Shown: positions 9,601-17,289 of the stretch, in pieces
Position numbering within the stretch: position 1 is the stretch's first letter
Layout: every line of letters begins with the position of its first letter
NCBI GenBank assembly: GCA_963519845.1
Contig: CAUQNX010000004.1
Span: 124,001-188,000 of the forward strand
From: Moellerella sp963519845
Lineage (GTDB): Bacteria; Pseudomonadota; Gammaproteobacteria; Enterobacterales; Enterobacteriaceae
Length of the DNA: 64,000 nt
Reading direction: 5' to 3'
Notes under the pieces: generated by a model
Seen by the model: the letters and a program-made list of their open reading frames with translations, nothing else
Databases searched by the model: none
What the model was told of the DNA's origin: nothing
Program-made: the position numbers and the translations under genes

Positions 9601-11070
9601 GTCAAACTAGTTTCTGAGCCCGGTGTTGGTACTATTGCAACAGGCGTAGCGAAAGCTTATGCCGACTTGATTACCATTTCTGGTTATGATGGCGGAACGG
9701 GTGCAAGTCCATTATCTTCCGTTAAGTACGCGGGCTCGCCATGGGAGCTGGGTTTAGTCGAGACGCAACAAGCGCTGGTTGCAAATGGATTAAGGCATAA
9801 GATCCGTTTACAAACCGATGGCGGATTAAAAACCGGTTTAGATATTATCAAGGCGGCAATCCTAGGTGCGGAAAGTTTTGGTTTTGGTACGGGGCCTATG
9901 GTCGCATTAGGTTGTAAATACCTGCGTATCTGCCATCTTAATAACTGTGCTACCGGTGTTGCGACCCAAGATGAGACTTTACGCCAACATCACTATCATG
10001 GGCTACCCGAAAGAGTGATGAATTATTTCCATTTTATTGCCCAAGAAACCCGTGAAATTATGGCTTCTTTGGGGATCAGAAAATTAACGGATTTGATTGG
10101 TCGCACTGATTTACTTGAGGTAATTGAGGGCTACACAGCAAAACAGAGTAAGCTGCAACTCAATGTCTTGCTAGAAACCGCTGAGCCGCAAGAAGCCGTT
10201 AGTTTGTACTGTACCGATAACAATCCGCCTTTCGATTCAGGAAAGTTAAATCAAGATATATTGCAGCAAGCATTAGCTTTTATTGAGAAAAAACAGAGCA
10301 AAGCCTTCTATTTTAATATTTTAAATACTGACCGCTCTGTCGGTGCCCTGCTGTCAGGCGAGATCGCCAAACGCTATGGCGATCAAGGTCTCGCCAGTGA
10401 TCCTATTCAACTCCATTTTTCAGGCACTGCGGGACAAAGCTTTGGCGTGTGGAATGCGGGAGGCGTTGAATTAACTCTTATCGGTGATGCTAATGACTAT
10501 GTTGGCAAAGGAATGGCGGGTGGCTCTATCGTGATAGCACCGCCAATCGGCTCAGCATTCGCCAGTCATCAAGCCACTATTGCCGGTAACACCTGTTTGT
10601 ACGGCGCTACGGGTGGAAAACTGTTTGCCGCGGGCTGTGCGGGTGAACGCTTTGCCGTCAGAAACTCCGGCGCTATCGCCGTAATTGAAGGGATTGGTGA
10701 TAATGGCGGTGAATACATGACAGGTGGTATTCTTTGTATATTAGGGCGAACAGGAGTGAATTTTGGCGCAGGCATGACTGGCGGTTTCGCTTATGTTCTC
10801 GATGAATATAATGATTTTAAACAACGTATGAATAGCGAAATGATTGAAATTCTGGCGGTCGACAGCTTACCAATCCATGAAGAACATTTACGGGGTTTAA
10901 TCACTGAACATGTGAGATTAACACGTTCTACACGCGGTGAAACAATTCTCGCTAATTGGCAAAACTGGCTTACACGCTTTGCTTTAGTGAAACCTAAATC
11001 CAGTGATGTGAATGCATTACTTGGGCATCGTAGCCGCTCATCCGCTGAATTGCGGATTCAAGCACAGTAA
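6613..11070 (+). CDS. gltB: GltB, glutamate synthase (NADPH) large subunit
   Basis: Large subunit of GOGAT, which transfers the amide nitrogen of glutamine to 2-oxoglutarate to give two glutamates; it works with GltD in the cytoplasm. From ATG 6613 it has 1485 residues, matching the E. coli length (1486). An 11-residue propeptide (MLYNQSQERDN) is removed to expose Cys12 of CGFGLIAHIEGEP as the N-terminal nucleophile. Then follow the type II glutaminase domain, a central domain, and the FMN/2-oxoglutarate synthase domain with SNSGEGGED and the 3Fe-4S cysteine segment near CKYLRICHLNNCATG. The C-terminal beta-helix ends the protein. A GGGGG element lies 5 bases before this ATG; ATG 6559 has no ribosome-binding site. 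gltD follows after 9 bases. Confidence 0.98.
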   Translation: MLYNQSQERDNCGFGLIAHIEGEPSHKVVRTAIHALARMQHRGAILSDDKTGDGCGLLLQKPDRFFQLIAQEQNWRLAKNYAVGMLFLSPNEDIAQLCRQIVEEEIQNETLAIVGWREVPTNKDILGSIALSSLPKIEQIYINAPAGWLSSDLERRLYMARRRIEKRISDADFYICSLSNLVTIYKGLCMAIDLPRFFPDLADLRMESAICLFHQRFSTNTTPRWSLAQPFRYLAHNGEINTITGNRQWARARAYKFRTPLIPDLQSAAPFINETGSDSSSLDNMLELLLNGGMDLVRAMRLLVPPAWQNSPDMDEDLKAFFDFNSMHMEPWDGPAGIVMSDGRYAACNLDRNGLRPARYVITKDKLITCASEVGIWDYQPDEVVEKGRVGPGELMVIDTQQGRILRSTETDNDLKSRHPYKEWLAKNVTRLIAFEDLTEDQLNPQTMDKHTLASYQKQFAYSSEELEQIIRVLGENGQEATGSMGDDTPFAVLSSRPRIIYDYFRQLFAQVTNPPIDPLREAHVMSLATNIGREMNVFCEAEGQAHRLSFKSPILLYSDFQQLLVQDHRYYQSVTLDITYKSEECSLEQAIRDLCQQAEQHVHQGAVLLVLSDRNISPERLPIPAPMAVGALHQRLIEQHLRCDANLIVETASARDPHHFAVLLAFGATAIYPYLAYESLTEMAKNDLFEKPLPKVLLNYRNGINKGLYKIMSKMGISTVASYRCAQLFEAVGLSNNLTNLCFNGVSSRIGGADFSDFEQDLFNLSRRAWLIRLPLEQGGALKYTHDGEYHAYNPDIIQSLQKAVHSGQYDDYLQYAELVNQRPITTLRDLLSLQVGDQPIDISEVESAESLYQRFDTAAMSIGALSPEAHEALAIAMNTLGGYSNSGEGGEDTARYGTNKRSRIKQVASGRFGVTPAYLVNADIIQIKVAQGAKPGEGGQLPGDKVTPYIAKLRYSVPGVTLISPPPHHDIYSIEDLAQLIFDLKQVNPQALISVKLVSEPGVGTIATGVAKAYADLITISGYDGGTGASPLSSVKYAGSPWELGLVETQQALVANGLRHKIRLQTDGGLKTGLDIIKAAILGAESFGFGTGPMVALGCKYLRICHLNNCATGVATQDETLRQHHYHGLPERVMNYFHFIAQETREIMASLGIRKLTDLIGRTDLLEVIEGYTAKQSKLQLNVLLETAEPQEAVSLYCTDNNPPFDSGKLNQDILQQALAFIEKKQSKAFYFNILNTDRSVGALLSGEIAKRYGDQGLASDPIQLHFSGTAGQSFGVWNAGGVELTLIGDANDYVGKGMAGGSIVIAPPIGSAFASHQATIAGNTCLYGATGGKLFAAGCAGERFAVRNSGAIAVIEGIGDNGGEYMTGGILCILGRTGVNFGAGMTGGFAYVLDEYNDFKQRMNSEMIEILAVDSLPIHEEHLRGLITEHVRLTRSTRGETILANWQNWLTRFALVKPKSSDVNALLGHRSRSSAELRIQAQ

Positions 11071-11079
11071 GGAGAAGAT

Positions 11080-12498
11080 ATGAGCCAGAATGTATACCAA
11101 TTTATCGACTTACAGCGCGTTGATCCGCCGAAAAAAGCACTTAATATTCGCAAGATTGAGTTTGTCGAAATTTATGAGCCCTTTACCGCGATACAGGCTG
11201 AAACACAGGCCGACCGTTGTCTATCCTGCGGCAATCCCTATTGTGAATGGAAATGCCCCGTTCATAACTATATTCCCAATTGGTTAAAATTAGCCAACGA
11301 AGGGCGAATTATTGAAGCTGCTGAGTTATCGCATCAAACCAATAGCTTACCGGAAGTTTGCGGCCGAGTTTGTCCACAAGATCGCTTATGTGAAGGGGTT
11401 TGCACACTTAATGACGAATTTGGTGCCGTTACTATTGGCAATATCGAACGTTACATTAACGATAAGGCCTTTGAAATGGGCTGGCGACCCGATCTCTCAC
11501 ATGTTATACCAACGGGTAAGCGTGTGGCGATTGTCGGTGCAGGACCCGCTGGCTTAGCCTGTGCGGATGTTCTAGCCCGCAGTGGTGTCCAAGCGATTGT
11601 TTACGATCGTCATCCCGAAATTGGTGGACTACTCACTTTTGGCATACCAGCCTTTAAATTAGAAAAAGAGATCATGACCCGGCGAAGAGAGATTTTTTCG
11701 CAAATGGGGATCGAATTTAGATTGAATACGGAAATTGGTAAAGATCTCAGCTTTAATCAATTAGTTGAAGAGTATGATGCCGTATTCTTGGGTACTGGCA
11801 CCTACCAATCGTTAAAAGGGAATTTAGCCAACGAAGAAGCCAAAGGGGTCTATGAAGCGCTCCCCTATTTGATCGCCAACACACGAAATTTAATGCAATT
11901 TCCAGCAACTGAGCAAGAGCCTTATATTGATCTAAAAAATCAACGTGTTCTGGTATTAGGCGGCGGTGATACTGCGATGGATTGTGTACGCACAGCCATT
12001 CGACAAGGTGCTGAACAAGTCGTCTGCGCCTATCGCCGAGATGCTCAGAGCATGCCTGGTTCACCCCGTGAGGTCAAAAACTCACAGGAAGAGGGCGTTG
12101 AATTTCTGTTTAATTTACAGCCTATTAGTGTAGAAGTAGATCAGGATGGTCAGGTTTGTGGGGTTAAAGTCGCTCGCACTCAACTGGCTAGTACAGATAA
12201 GCAAGGACGCAAGTCTATTGAAATAATAGCGGGATCAGAGCATATATTGCCTGCTGATGCAGTGATTATGGCCTTTGGATTTCAGCCCCACAACTTAGCT
12301 TGGTTAGCGGATCACTCTGTTGAATTAGATAGCAAAGGACGCATTATTGCACCTGAATTTGCCGATTTACCTTATCAAACCTCTAATGCCAAGATTTTTG
12401 CGGGTGGTGATATTGTTCGTGGTTCAGATCTCGTGGTCACAGCAATAGCTGAGGGGCGCAAAGCCGCTGAGGGAATAATGGGGTATATTAATGTGTGA
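11080..12498 (+). CDS. gltD: GltD, glutamate synthase small subunit
   Basis: FAD-containing beta subunit of GOGAT (472 residues, same as E. coli) that takes electrons from NADPH and passes them through iron-sulfur clusters to GltB. The N-terminal cluster domain shows CLSCGNPYCEWKCPVHN (about 46-62) and CGRVCPQDRLCEGVC (about 92-106). An FAD site follows at VAIVGAGPAGLACA (about 147-160), and an NADPH-site glycine motif at VLVLGGGDTAMDC (about 290-302). AAGGAG precedes the ATG, and it is the last gene of the gltBD operon. Confidence 0.97.
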   Translation: MSQNVYQFIDLQRVDPPKKALNIRKIEFVEIYEPFTAIQAETQADRCLSCGNPYCEWKCPVHNYIPNWLKLANEGRIIEAAELSHQTNSLPEVCGRVCPQDRLCEGVCTLNDEFGAVTIGNIERYINDKAFEMGWRPDLSHVIPTGKRVAIVGAGPAGLACADVLARSGVQAIVYDRHPEIGGLLTFGIPAFKLEKEIMTRRREIFSQMGIEFRLNTEIGKDLSFNQLVEEYDAVFLGTGTYQSLKGNLANEEAKGVYEALPYLIANTRNLMQFPATEQEPYIDLKNQRVLVLGGGDTAMDCVRTAIRQGAEQVVCAYRRDAQSMPGSPREVKNSQEEGVEFLFNLQPISVEVDQDGQVCGVKVARTQLASTDKQGRKSIEIIAGSEHILPADAVIMAFGFQPHNLAWLADHSVELDSKGRIIAPEFADLPYQTSNAKIFAGGDIVRGSDLVVTAIAEGRKAAEGIMGYINV

Positions 12499-12535
12499 TT
12501 TGAACGTGCAATAGATTGGAAAATAGTATAAAAAC

Positions 12536-12573
12536 AGGTAGCTAACAGGCTATTATTTAACTGCTAGCTACCT
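12536..12573. terminator. Hairpin between the convergent gltD and sspB genes
   Basis: The arms AGGTAGCTA (12536-12544) and TAGCTACCT (12565-12573) pair perfectly, and CAG/CTG inside them extends the stem. There is no clear T-run on either side, so termination is likely but not of the textbook type. Confidence 0.5.
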
Positions 12574-12586
12574 AAATTATAAGGGA

Positions 12587-13093
12587 TTATTTGATAACTC
12601 GAAGTGCTGGACGACCTTTTGGCGGTTTAGGCGGTTCATCATCCGGTGACGATTGAGCACTTTTATCTATGTTATGCACAGATTCAGTATCACTAATCAA
12701 CACCAGATTGTCTGCTGGATGGCTAGACTCAGTTTCTGGCTGAATGAGTATATCCGCTTCATAAGCAGCTTCGGGTTCAAACATCATTCCCGCGCCATTT
12801 TCACGTGCGTACACAGCGATAATAGCGGACATAGGCACAGATACATGACGGGGAACACCACCAAATCGCGCATTAAACTGTACACCATCATTGGAGATAT
12901 CCAGATTGCCTATCGCGCGTGGTGCGATATTCAATACAATTTGCCCATCGCGTGCGTACTCCATAGGTACATTCACTTCCGCAGCAGTAATATCTACTAC
13001 TAAATGAGGCGTTAATTCGTTATCAAGCAACCAATCATAATGGGCTCGTAATAAATAAGGCCGGCGCGGCGACATGGCTATCGTGTCCGTCAT
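12587..13093 (-). CDS. sspB: SspB, ClpXP specificity-enhancing factor
   Basis: Adaptor of 168 residues that binds ssrA-tagged proteins stalled on ribosomes and hands them to ClpXP. The folded substrate-binding domain is recognisable from RRPYLLRAHYDWLLDN through VPMEYARDGQIVLNIAP and ARENGAGMMFEPE. A disordered acidic/proline linker follows. The C-terminal tail GRPALRVIK is the ClpX-docking (XB) peptide of the family. It lies 5 bases after sspA, its usual operon partner. Confidence 0.97.
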   Translation of the reverse strand: MTDTIAMSPRRPYLLRAHYDWLLDNELTPHLVVDITAAEVNVPMEYARDGQIVLNIAPRAIGNLDISNDGVQFNARFGGVPRHVSVPMSAIIAVYARENGAGMMFEPEAAYEADILIQPETESSHPADNLVLISDTESVHNIDKSAQSSPDDEPPKPPKGRPALRVIK

Positions 13094-13098
13094 AATAC

Positions 13099-13740
13099 TT
13101 AACCCCGTGCAGGTAGGCGCATTTCACGCTCAGCTTCAGTCATAGAAGCTAAGAATGCATCACGTTCGAAAACACGTTGCATATACATTTGCAAATACTT
13201 ACTGTGAGTTAAATTAAGCTCAACACCAAGTACAGGTAAACGCCATAGCAATGGAGCAAGATAGCAGTCAACCAAACTGAACTCATCGCTCATAAAGAAT
13301 GACATTTCATTGAATACTGGAGAAATAGCAATTAACTCTTCAGCTAATTGTTTGCGAGCAGCTTGTGCTTCTTGCGCTGTTCCTTTCTCGATTTTATTCA
13401 TCAATGAATACCAGTCTTTCTCAATGCGGTGCATCAATAAGCGGCTATTACCACGAGCAACTGGGTATACAGGCATTAATGGCGGATGAGGAAAACGTTC
13501 ATCAAGGTATTCCATGATAATACGTGGATCATACAAAGTCAGGTCACGGTCAACAAGCGTAGGTACAGTCTGGTATGGGTTTAGATCGATAAGATCCTGT
13601 GGTAGATGATCATGCTCGACATGTTCAATTTCTACGCTCACCCCTTTCTCTGCCAGCACAATACGTACCTGATGGCTAAAAATGTCGGTTGGGCCTGAAA
13701 ACAATGTCATTACCGAACGTTTGTTGGCAGCGACAGCCAT
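13099..13740 (-). CDS. sspA: SspA, stringent starvation protein A
   Basis: RNA-polymerase-associated protein of 213 residues with a glutathione-S-transferase fold but no GST catalysis. In E. coli it accumulates on starvation, lowers H-NS and supports acid tolerance and phage P1 late transcription. The N-terminal thioredoxin-like part begins MAVAANKRSVMTLFSGPTD and contains VPTLVDRDLTLYDPRIIMEYL; the C-terminal helical part ends FLASMTEAEREMRL. ATG 13740 is preceded by TGGAGG; a TTG four codons upstream lies within that element and is not used. sspB follows directly. Confidence 0.97.
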   Translation of the reverse strand: MAVAANKRSVMTLFSGPTDIFSHQVRIVLAEKGVSVEIEHVEHDHLPQDLIDLNPYQTVPTLVDRDLTLYDPRIIMEYLDERFPHPPLMPVYPVARGNSRLLMHRIEKDWYSLMNKIEKGTAQEAQAARKQLAEELIAISPVFNEMSFFMSDEFSLVDCYLAPLLWRLPVLGVELNLTHSKYLQMYMQRVFERDAFLASMTEAEREMRLPARG

Positions 13741-14152
13741 GAAAACCTCCAAATTTTATAAAAGCGGAATAAATATATCTTACCCAATGTAATAATACAT
13801 CGGACCCTTTACCCACTTTAAAGTCCTCTGCGCTAAAACCTTCATTTTCCCTATTGAAAGCTCGCACAACCCTCTCGCGAATTAATGCGAGAAATATAAA
13901 AACAAAAAGCAGGGCACTAGTTTAGCAGATTTTGTTCACTTTAGGGGGATGATTGTTTAAAAATCGTGATTAAATCTCGAAAATAATCAGAATTGGGGCT
14001 TTATTTAGTGAATTAACCAGTCATAAATATGATAGTTAGTGATCTATCTTTAGACTTAACTACAGAGTTTCAATAAGTAGCTTTTTATACTAAATAAAAA
14101 ACCCACCATAAGGTGGGTTTTTTCATCAACTTGTTGCCACAAGGGCAAAAAA
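13741..14152. other. sspA upstream region and rpsI downstream region
   Basis: About 410 bases between rpsI and sspA, both on the minus strand. It contains the rpsI terminator at 14096-14123 and must hold the sspA promoter; I see no defined promoter hexamers and no gene. The short frames here are AT-rich chance reading. Confidence 0.6.
14096..14123 (-). terminator. Terminator of the rplM-rpsI operon
   Basis: The stem ACCCACC (14101-14107) / GGTGGGT (14112-14118) with the loop ATAA is flanked by A-runs and T-runs. On the minus strand it lies about 30 bases beyond the rpsI stop. The symmetry would also let it act on plus-strand transcripts. Confidence 0.88.
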
Positions 14153-14545
14153 TTAACGTTTTGAGAACTGTGGACGACGACGTGCTTTGCGCAGACCCAC
14201 TTTTTTACGTTCTACAGAACGAGCATCACGAGTAACAAATCCTGCTTTACGCAGATCTGAACGCAGACTTTCATCGTAAACCATCAGTGCACGAGTGATA
14301 CCGTGACGGATTGCGCCTGCTTGACCTGAAATACCACCACCTTTAACAGTGATGTACAGATCAACTTTACCTAACATCTCAACCAATTCCAGCGGCTGGC
14401 GAACTACCATGCGTGCTGTTTCGCGGCCAAAGTACTGTTCTAAAGTACGTTGGTTGATTGTGATATTACCGCTTCCTGGCTTCATAAAAACGCGAGCGGA
14501 AGAGCTTTTGCGGCGACCAGTGCCGTAGTATTGATTTTCAGCCAT
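14153..14545 (-). CDS. rpsI: Ribosomal protein S9
   Basis: Small-subunit protein S9 (130 residues, as in E. coli), whose basic C-terminal tail reaches into the P site and contacts tRNA. The sequence begins AENQYYGTGRRKSSSARV, contains the family signature GGGISGQAGAIRHGITRAL (about 69-87), and ends KARRRPQFSKR with the tail Lys-Arg. It follows rplM after 15 bases in the standard L13-S9 operon. Confidence 0.99.
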   Translation of the reverse strand: MAENQYYGTGRRKSSSARVFMKPGSGNITINQRTLEQYFGRETARMVVRQPLELVEMLGKVDLYITVKGGGISGQAGAIRHGITRALMVYDESLRSDLRKAGFVTRDARSVERKKVGLRKARRRPQFSKR

Positions 14546-14560
14546 TGCCTATAATCCCGA

Positions 14561-14989
14561 TTAAATGTCAAGAACTTGCGGTTGCTGTGCCGCGTGGTTA
14601 TGCTCGTTACCTGCGTAAACTTTAAGTTTACGGTACATCGCACGACCCAGTGGACCTTTTGGCAACATGCCTTTAACCGCGATTTCAAGCACACGCTCAG
14701 GACTGCGAGCAATCATCTCTTCGAATGTAGCTTGTTTAAGACCACCTACGTGACCTGTATGGCGATAATAAATCTTGTCTTCGCGTTTTTTGCCAGTAAC
14801 AGCAACTTTTTCTGCGTTGATGATGATGATGTAATCACCAGTATCAACGTGCGGAGTATATTCCGGTTTGTGCTTGCCGCGTAAACGACTTGCGATTTCT
14901 GTTGCTAGACGACCTAAAGTTTTGCCATCTGCATCAACAACGTACCAGTCACGTGTTACCGTCTCTGGTTTAGCTGTAAAAGTTTTCAT
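14561..14989 (-). CDS. rplM: Ribosomal protein L13
   Basis: Large-subunit protein L13 (142 residues, same length as E. coli), an early assembly protein that binds 23S rRNA. The beginning MKTFTAKPETVTRDWYVVDA and the motif GMLPKGPLGRAMYRKLKVY (about 107-125) are characteristic. In E. coli L13 represses its own operon through the 5' leader, and a leader of similar size is present here. Confidence 0.99.
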   Translation of the reverse strand: MKTFTAKPETVTRDWYVVDADGKTLGRLATEIASRLRGKHKPEYTPHVDTGDYIIIINAEKVAVTGKKREDKIYYRHTGHVGGLKQATFEEMIARSPERVLEIAVKGMLPKGPLGRAMYRKLKVYAGNEHNHAAQQPQVLDI

Positions 14990-15169
14990 TAAAGCTTACC
15001 CAATATATTGAAGTTACATGTTGGTGAACACTCATGTTCGTAAACTTGCCTGAGGTTCACACGACTATTTGCCCAGCAAACCTACCCCTTCGAGCAGCAT
15101 GTGCTGGCATTATGTGATATTTTTTGGGAAATAAAAAACATCACTGTAACGTGGGGTCGCAAGATTATA
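14990..15169 (-). promoter_or_regulatory. rplM-rpsI promoter and leader
   Basis: On the minus strand a perfect -10 hexamer TATAAT lies at 15164-15169, followed by a GC-containing start region (CTTGCGACCCC). The -35 is poor. Transcription from about 15157 would give a leader of roughly 165 bases before the L13 ATG. In E. coli the corresponding leader is where L13 acts as translational repressor; that function here is inferred from family and position only. Confidence 0.5.
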
Positions 15170-15251
15170 GAGAAGTTAACAATAAAAATCGACCCCAAAA
15201 GCGCTTTTTTTATTTCTTATTCAAATTGTCGTGGAATAAAGATCCAATCTG

Positions 15252-16382
15252 TCATGCCAAATGTGGCATTTTTAAATATTCTTCACTTTGCATTTCTTGT
15301 AACCGAGAAAGACAACGTTGATATTCAAATTGAAGCTGTTGACCTTGATAAATCTGCGCCATCGGCACTTCGGCGTTGATAATTAACTTAATTTTACGTT
15401 CATAAAATTCATCAATCAAGGCAATAAAGCGACGGGCGGCATTTTCATTCGACTGATCCATAACAGGAACATCGTATAGCAAAACGGTGTGATAGTAACT
15501 CGAAAGAAAAATATAATCATTTTGACTGCGTGCATCTTCGCACAATACTTTAAATGTAATGCTTAATACGCCATTGGCCGCAAAGAGCGCTGGCATTTTT
15601 CGGTGATTGACCTCTAATACAGGTGCTTTCTCACCATTTTCGCCCGCCAGACGCACAAACATCTTATCTAGTATTTGTCGATTTTCTGCCGAGATCGGGG
15701 TGAGATAGAGATGAGCTTGAGTTAGAGTTCTTAAGCGATAATCGATTCCCGCATCAACATTTAAGACGTCACAATATTTTTTTATCTGTTCGATGGCAGG
15801 CAGAAAACGAGCACGTTGCAAACCATTAGAGTACAGTTCATCTGGCGGTATATTCGAGGTGGCAACTAAGGTTATTCCACGAGAAAAAAGCGCTTCAAAT
15901 AGCGTACCCAAAATCATCGCATCGGTAATATCTGAAACAAAAAACTCATCAAAACAGAGAATATCGGTTTCTGCTTTAAATTTATCGGCAATTAACTCCA
16001 AAGGGTTCTCTTGGCCTTGATTCGCAACTAACTCACCCTGAACGTGATGCATAAATCGATGAAAATGCAGGCGCAGTTTTCTTTCTCCCGGCAAACATTG
16101 ATAAAATAGATCCATCAACCAAGTTTTACCGCGCCCGACGCCACCCCACATATACAAGCCTTTCACTGGCTCAGGTTGCACCACTTTATTCTTAGTGAAA
16201 ATCCGATTTAAGCGCTGTTTTAATCCCGTCACTTTTTGGTCAGATTGATCAGATGGCCGCGAAATTAATTCATGATAAATTTGATCGAGCCGCTCTACTG
16301 TTTTAAGTTGTACTTCATCTGGCTGATAATCACCCGCGGCTAGCATCTGTTGATAAAGTACAAAGGGAGTCTTTGGCGACAT
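15252..16382 (-). CDS. zapE: ZapE, cell-division AFG1-like ATPase
   Basis: AAA-type ATPase of 376 residues (E. coli 375) that acts on FtsZ bundles at the constricting septum, chiefly under anaerobic or high-temperature growth. The Walker A motif is GGVGRGKTWLMD (about 79-90), and Walker B is ILCFDEFFVSDI (about 140-151). The sensor region reads LVATSNIPP. The ATG at 16382 starts the family sequence directly. It diverges from zapG, as in E. coli, and lies upstream of the rplM promoter. Confidence 0.96.
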   Translation of the reverse strand: MSPKTPFVLYQQMLAAGDYQPDEVQLKTVERLDQIYHELISRPSDQSDQKVTGLKQRLNRIFTKNKVVQPEPVKGLYMWGGVGRGKTWLMDLFYQCLPGERKLRLHFHRFMHHVQGELVANQGQENPLELIADKFKAETDILCFDEFFVSDITDAMILGTLFEALFSRGITLVATSNIPPDELYSNGLQRARFLPAIEQIKKYCDVLNVDAGIDYRLRTLTQAHLYLTPISAENRQILDKMFVRLAGENGEKAPVLEVNHRKMPALFAANGVLSITFKVLCEDARSQNDYIFLSSYYHTVLLYDVPVMDQSNENAARRFIALIDEFYERKIKLIINAEVPMAQIYQGQQLQFEYQRCLSRLQEMQSEEYLKMPHLA

Positions 16383-16599
16383 TAACTGAATAATCCTTAA
16401 ATAATCACGGTTTTTTTACCGTTTTATGATGTACACTGGGCTTATTATAGTCAAATATGTTTATCATTTAACGTCCTGACTAATGAGCAAAAGAGTAAGT
16501 AATTTAGCCTTAAAATTCCACTTTTATGCAATTAACAGGTATAGTAACAGGTAACTAAACTTAAATTCTGCGAATAATGATGTAAACGAAGGAGTCAGT

Positions 16600-17004
16600 A
16601 TGACCTGGGAGTACGCACTAATCGGATTAGTTGTTGGTTTTATTATCGGCGCATTAGTTGTCCGATACGGCAATACCAAGCTGCGCCAGCAAAAAACTAT
16701 GCAGGTTGAGCTGGACAAAAAGAACCTTGAGTTAGAAGAGTATCGTAAAGAGTTAGTTGGTCATTTTGCACGTAGTGCTGAACTACTGGATAATATGGCT
16801 CGCGATTATCGCCAACTGTATCAGCATATGGTTAAAAGTTCGTCAGAACTGATGCCGGATATGCCAATGCAAGATAACCCGTTCCATTATCAGCTGACTG
16901 AATCTGAAGCAGATAATGATCAAGCACCTGTTAAATTACCGCCTAGAGATTACTCAGAAGGCGCCTCTGGATTATTCCGTCCGCTGGAAGAAAAAGAGAA
17001 GTAA
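16600..17004 (+). CDS. zapG: ZapG (YhcB), membrane-anchored division/envelope protein
   Basis: Protein of 134 residues (E. coli 132) with one N-terminal membrane segment (about 5-23, YALIGLVVGFIIGALVV) and a long cytoplasmic coiled coil (about 28-85). The C-terminal region is disordered. In E. coli YhcB/ZapG links cell elongation, division and envelope synthesis. AAGGAG sits 8 bases before the ATG. It is divergent from zapE and followed by a strong terminator. Confidence 0.95.
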   Translation: MTWEYALIGLVVGFIIGALVVRYGNTKLRQQKTMQVELDKKNLELEEYRKELVGHFARSAELLDNMARDYRQLYQHMVKSSSELMPDMPMQDNPFHYQLTESEADNDQAPVKLPPRDYSEGASGLFRPLEEKEK

Positions 17005-17017
17005 TTAATTGCCGATA

Positions 17018-17058
17018 TATATACTGGTAGGCCATATGTCTACCAGTATATAAATTTA
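17018..17058 (+). terminator. zapG terminator hairpin
   Basis: Thirteen-base perfect arms TATATACTGGTAG (17018-17030) and CTACCAGTATATA (17040-17052) with a 9-base loop are followed by the A/T-rich AATTTATT. The hairpin lies 13 bases after the zapG stop. Confidence 0.75.
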
Positions 17059-17289
17059 TTAATTTCGATTAAACACATGTAAATACATGTAAAAAACCTA
17101 TTCTTGTTACCTGCAATTTGAACTTTTCCCCATAATCAGTAGTCATAATTTCCATAAATGTCTTGTCGCTATGTCACATGACGCTTAAGACGCTTAACTT
17201 GAAACTCTAATTCCACAAAACACAATTTAAATCCGTTAAATGGTGTTTTGAAAACTTATCTTCAACTTTGCCTTGAGAGAATTAACCGA

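Noticed and set aside
15101..15379. 92-codon plus-strand frame upstream of rplM
   Set aside because: It covers the rplM promoter and the antisense of the zapE 3' end, and has no family features.
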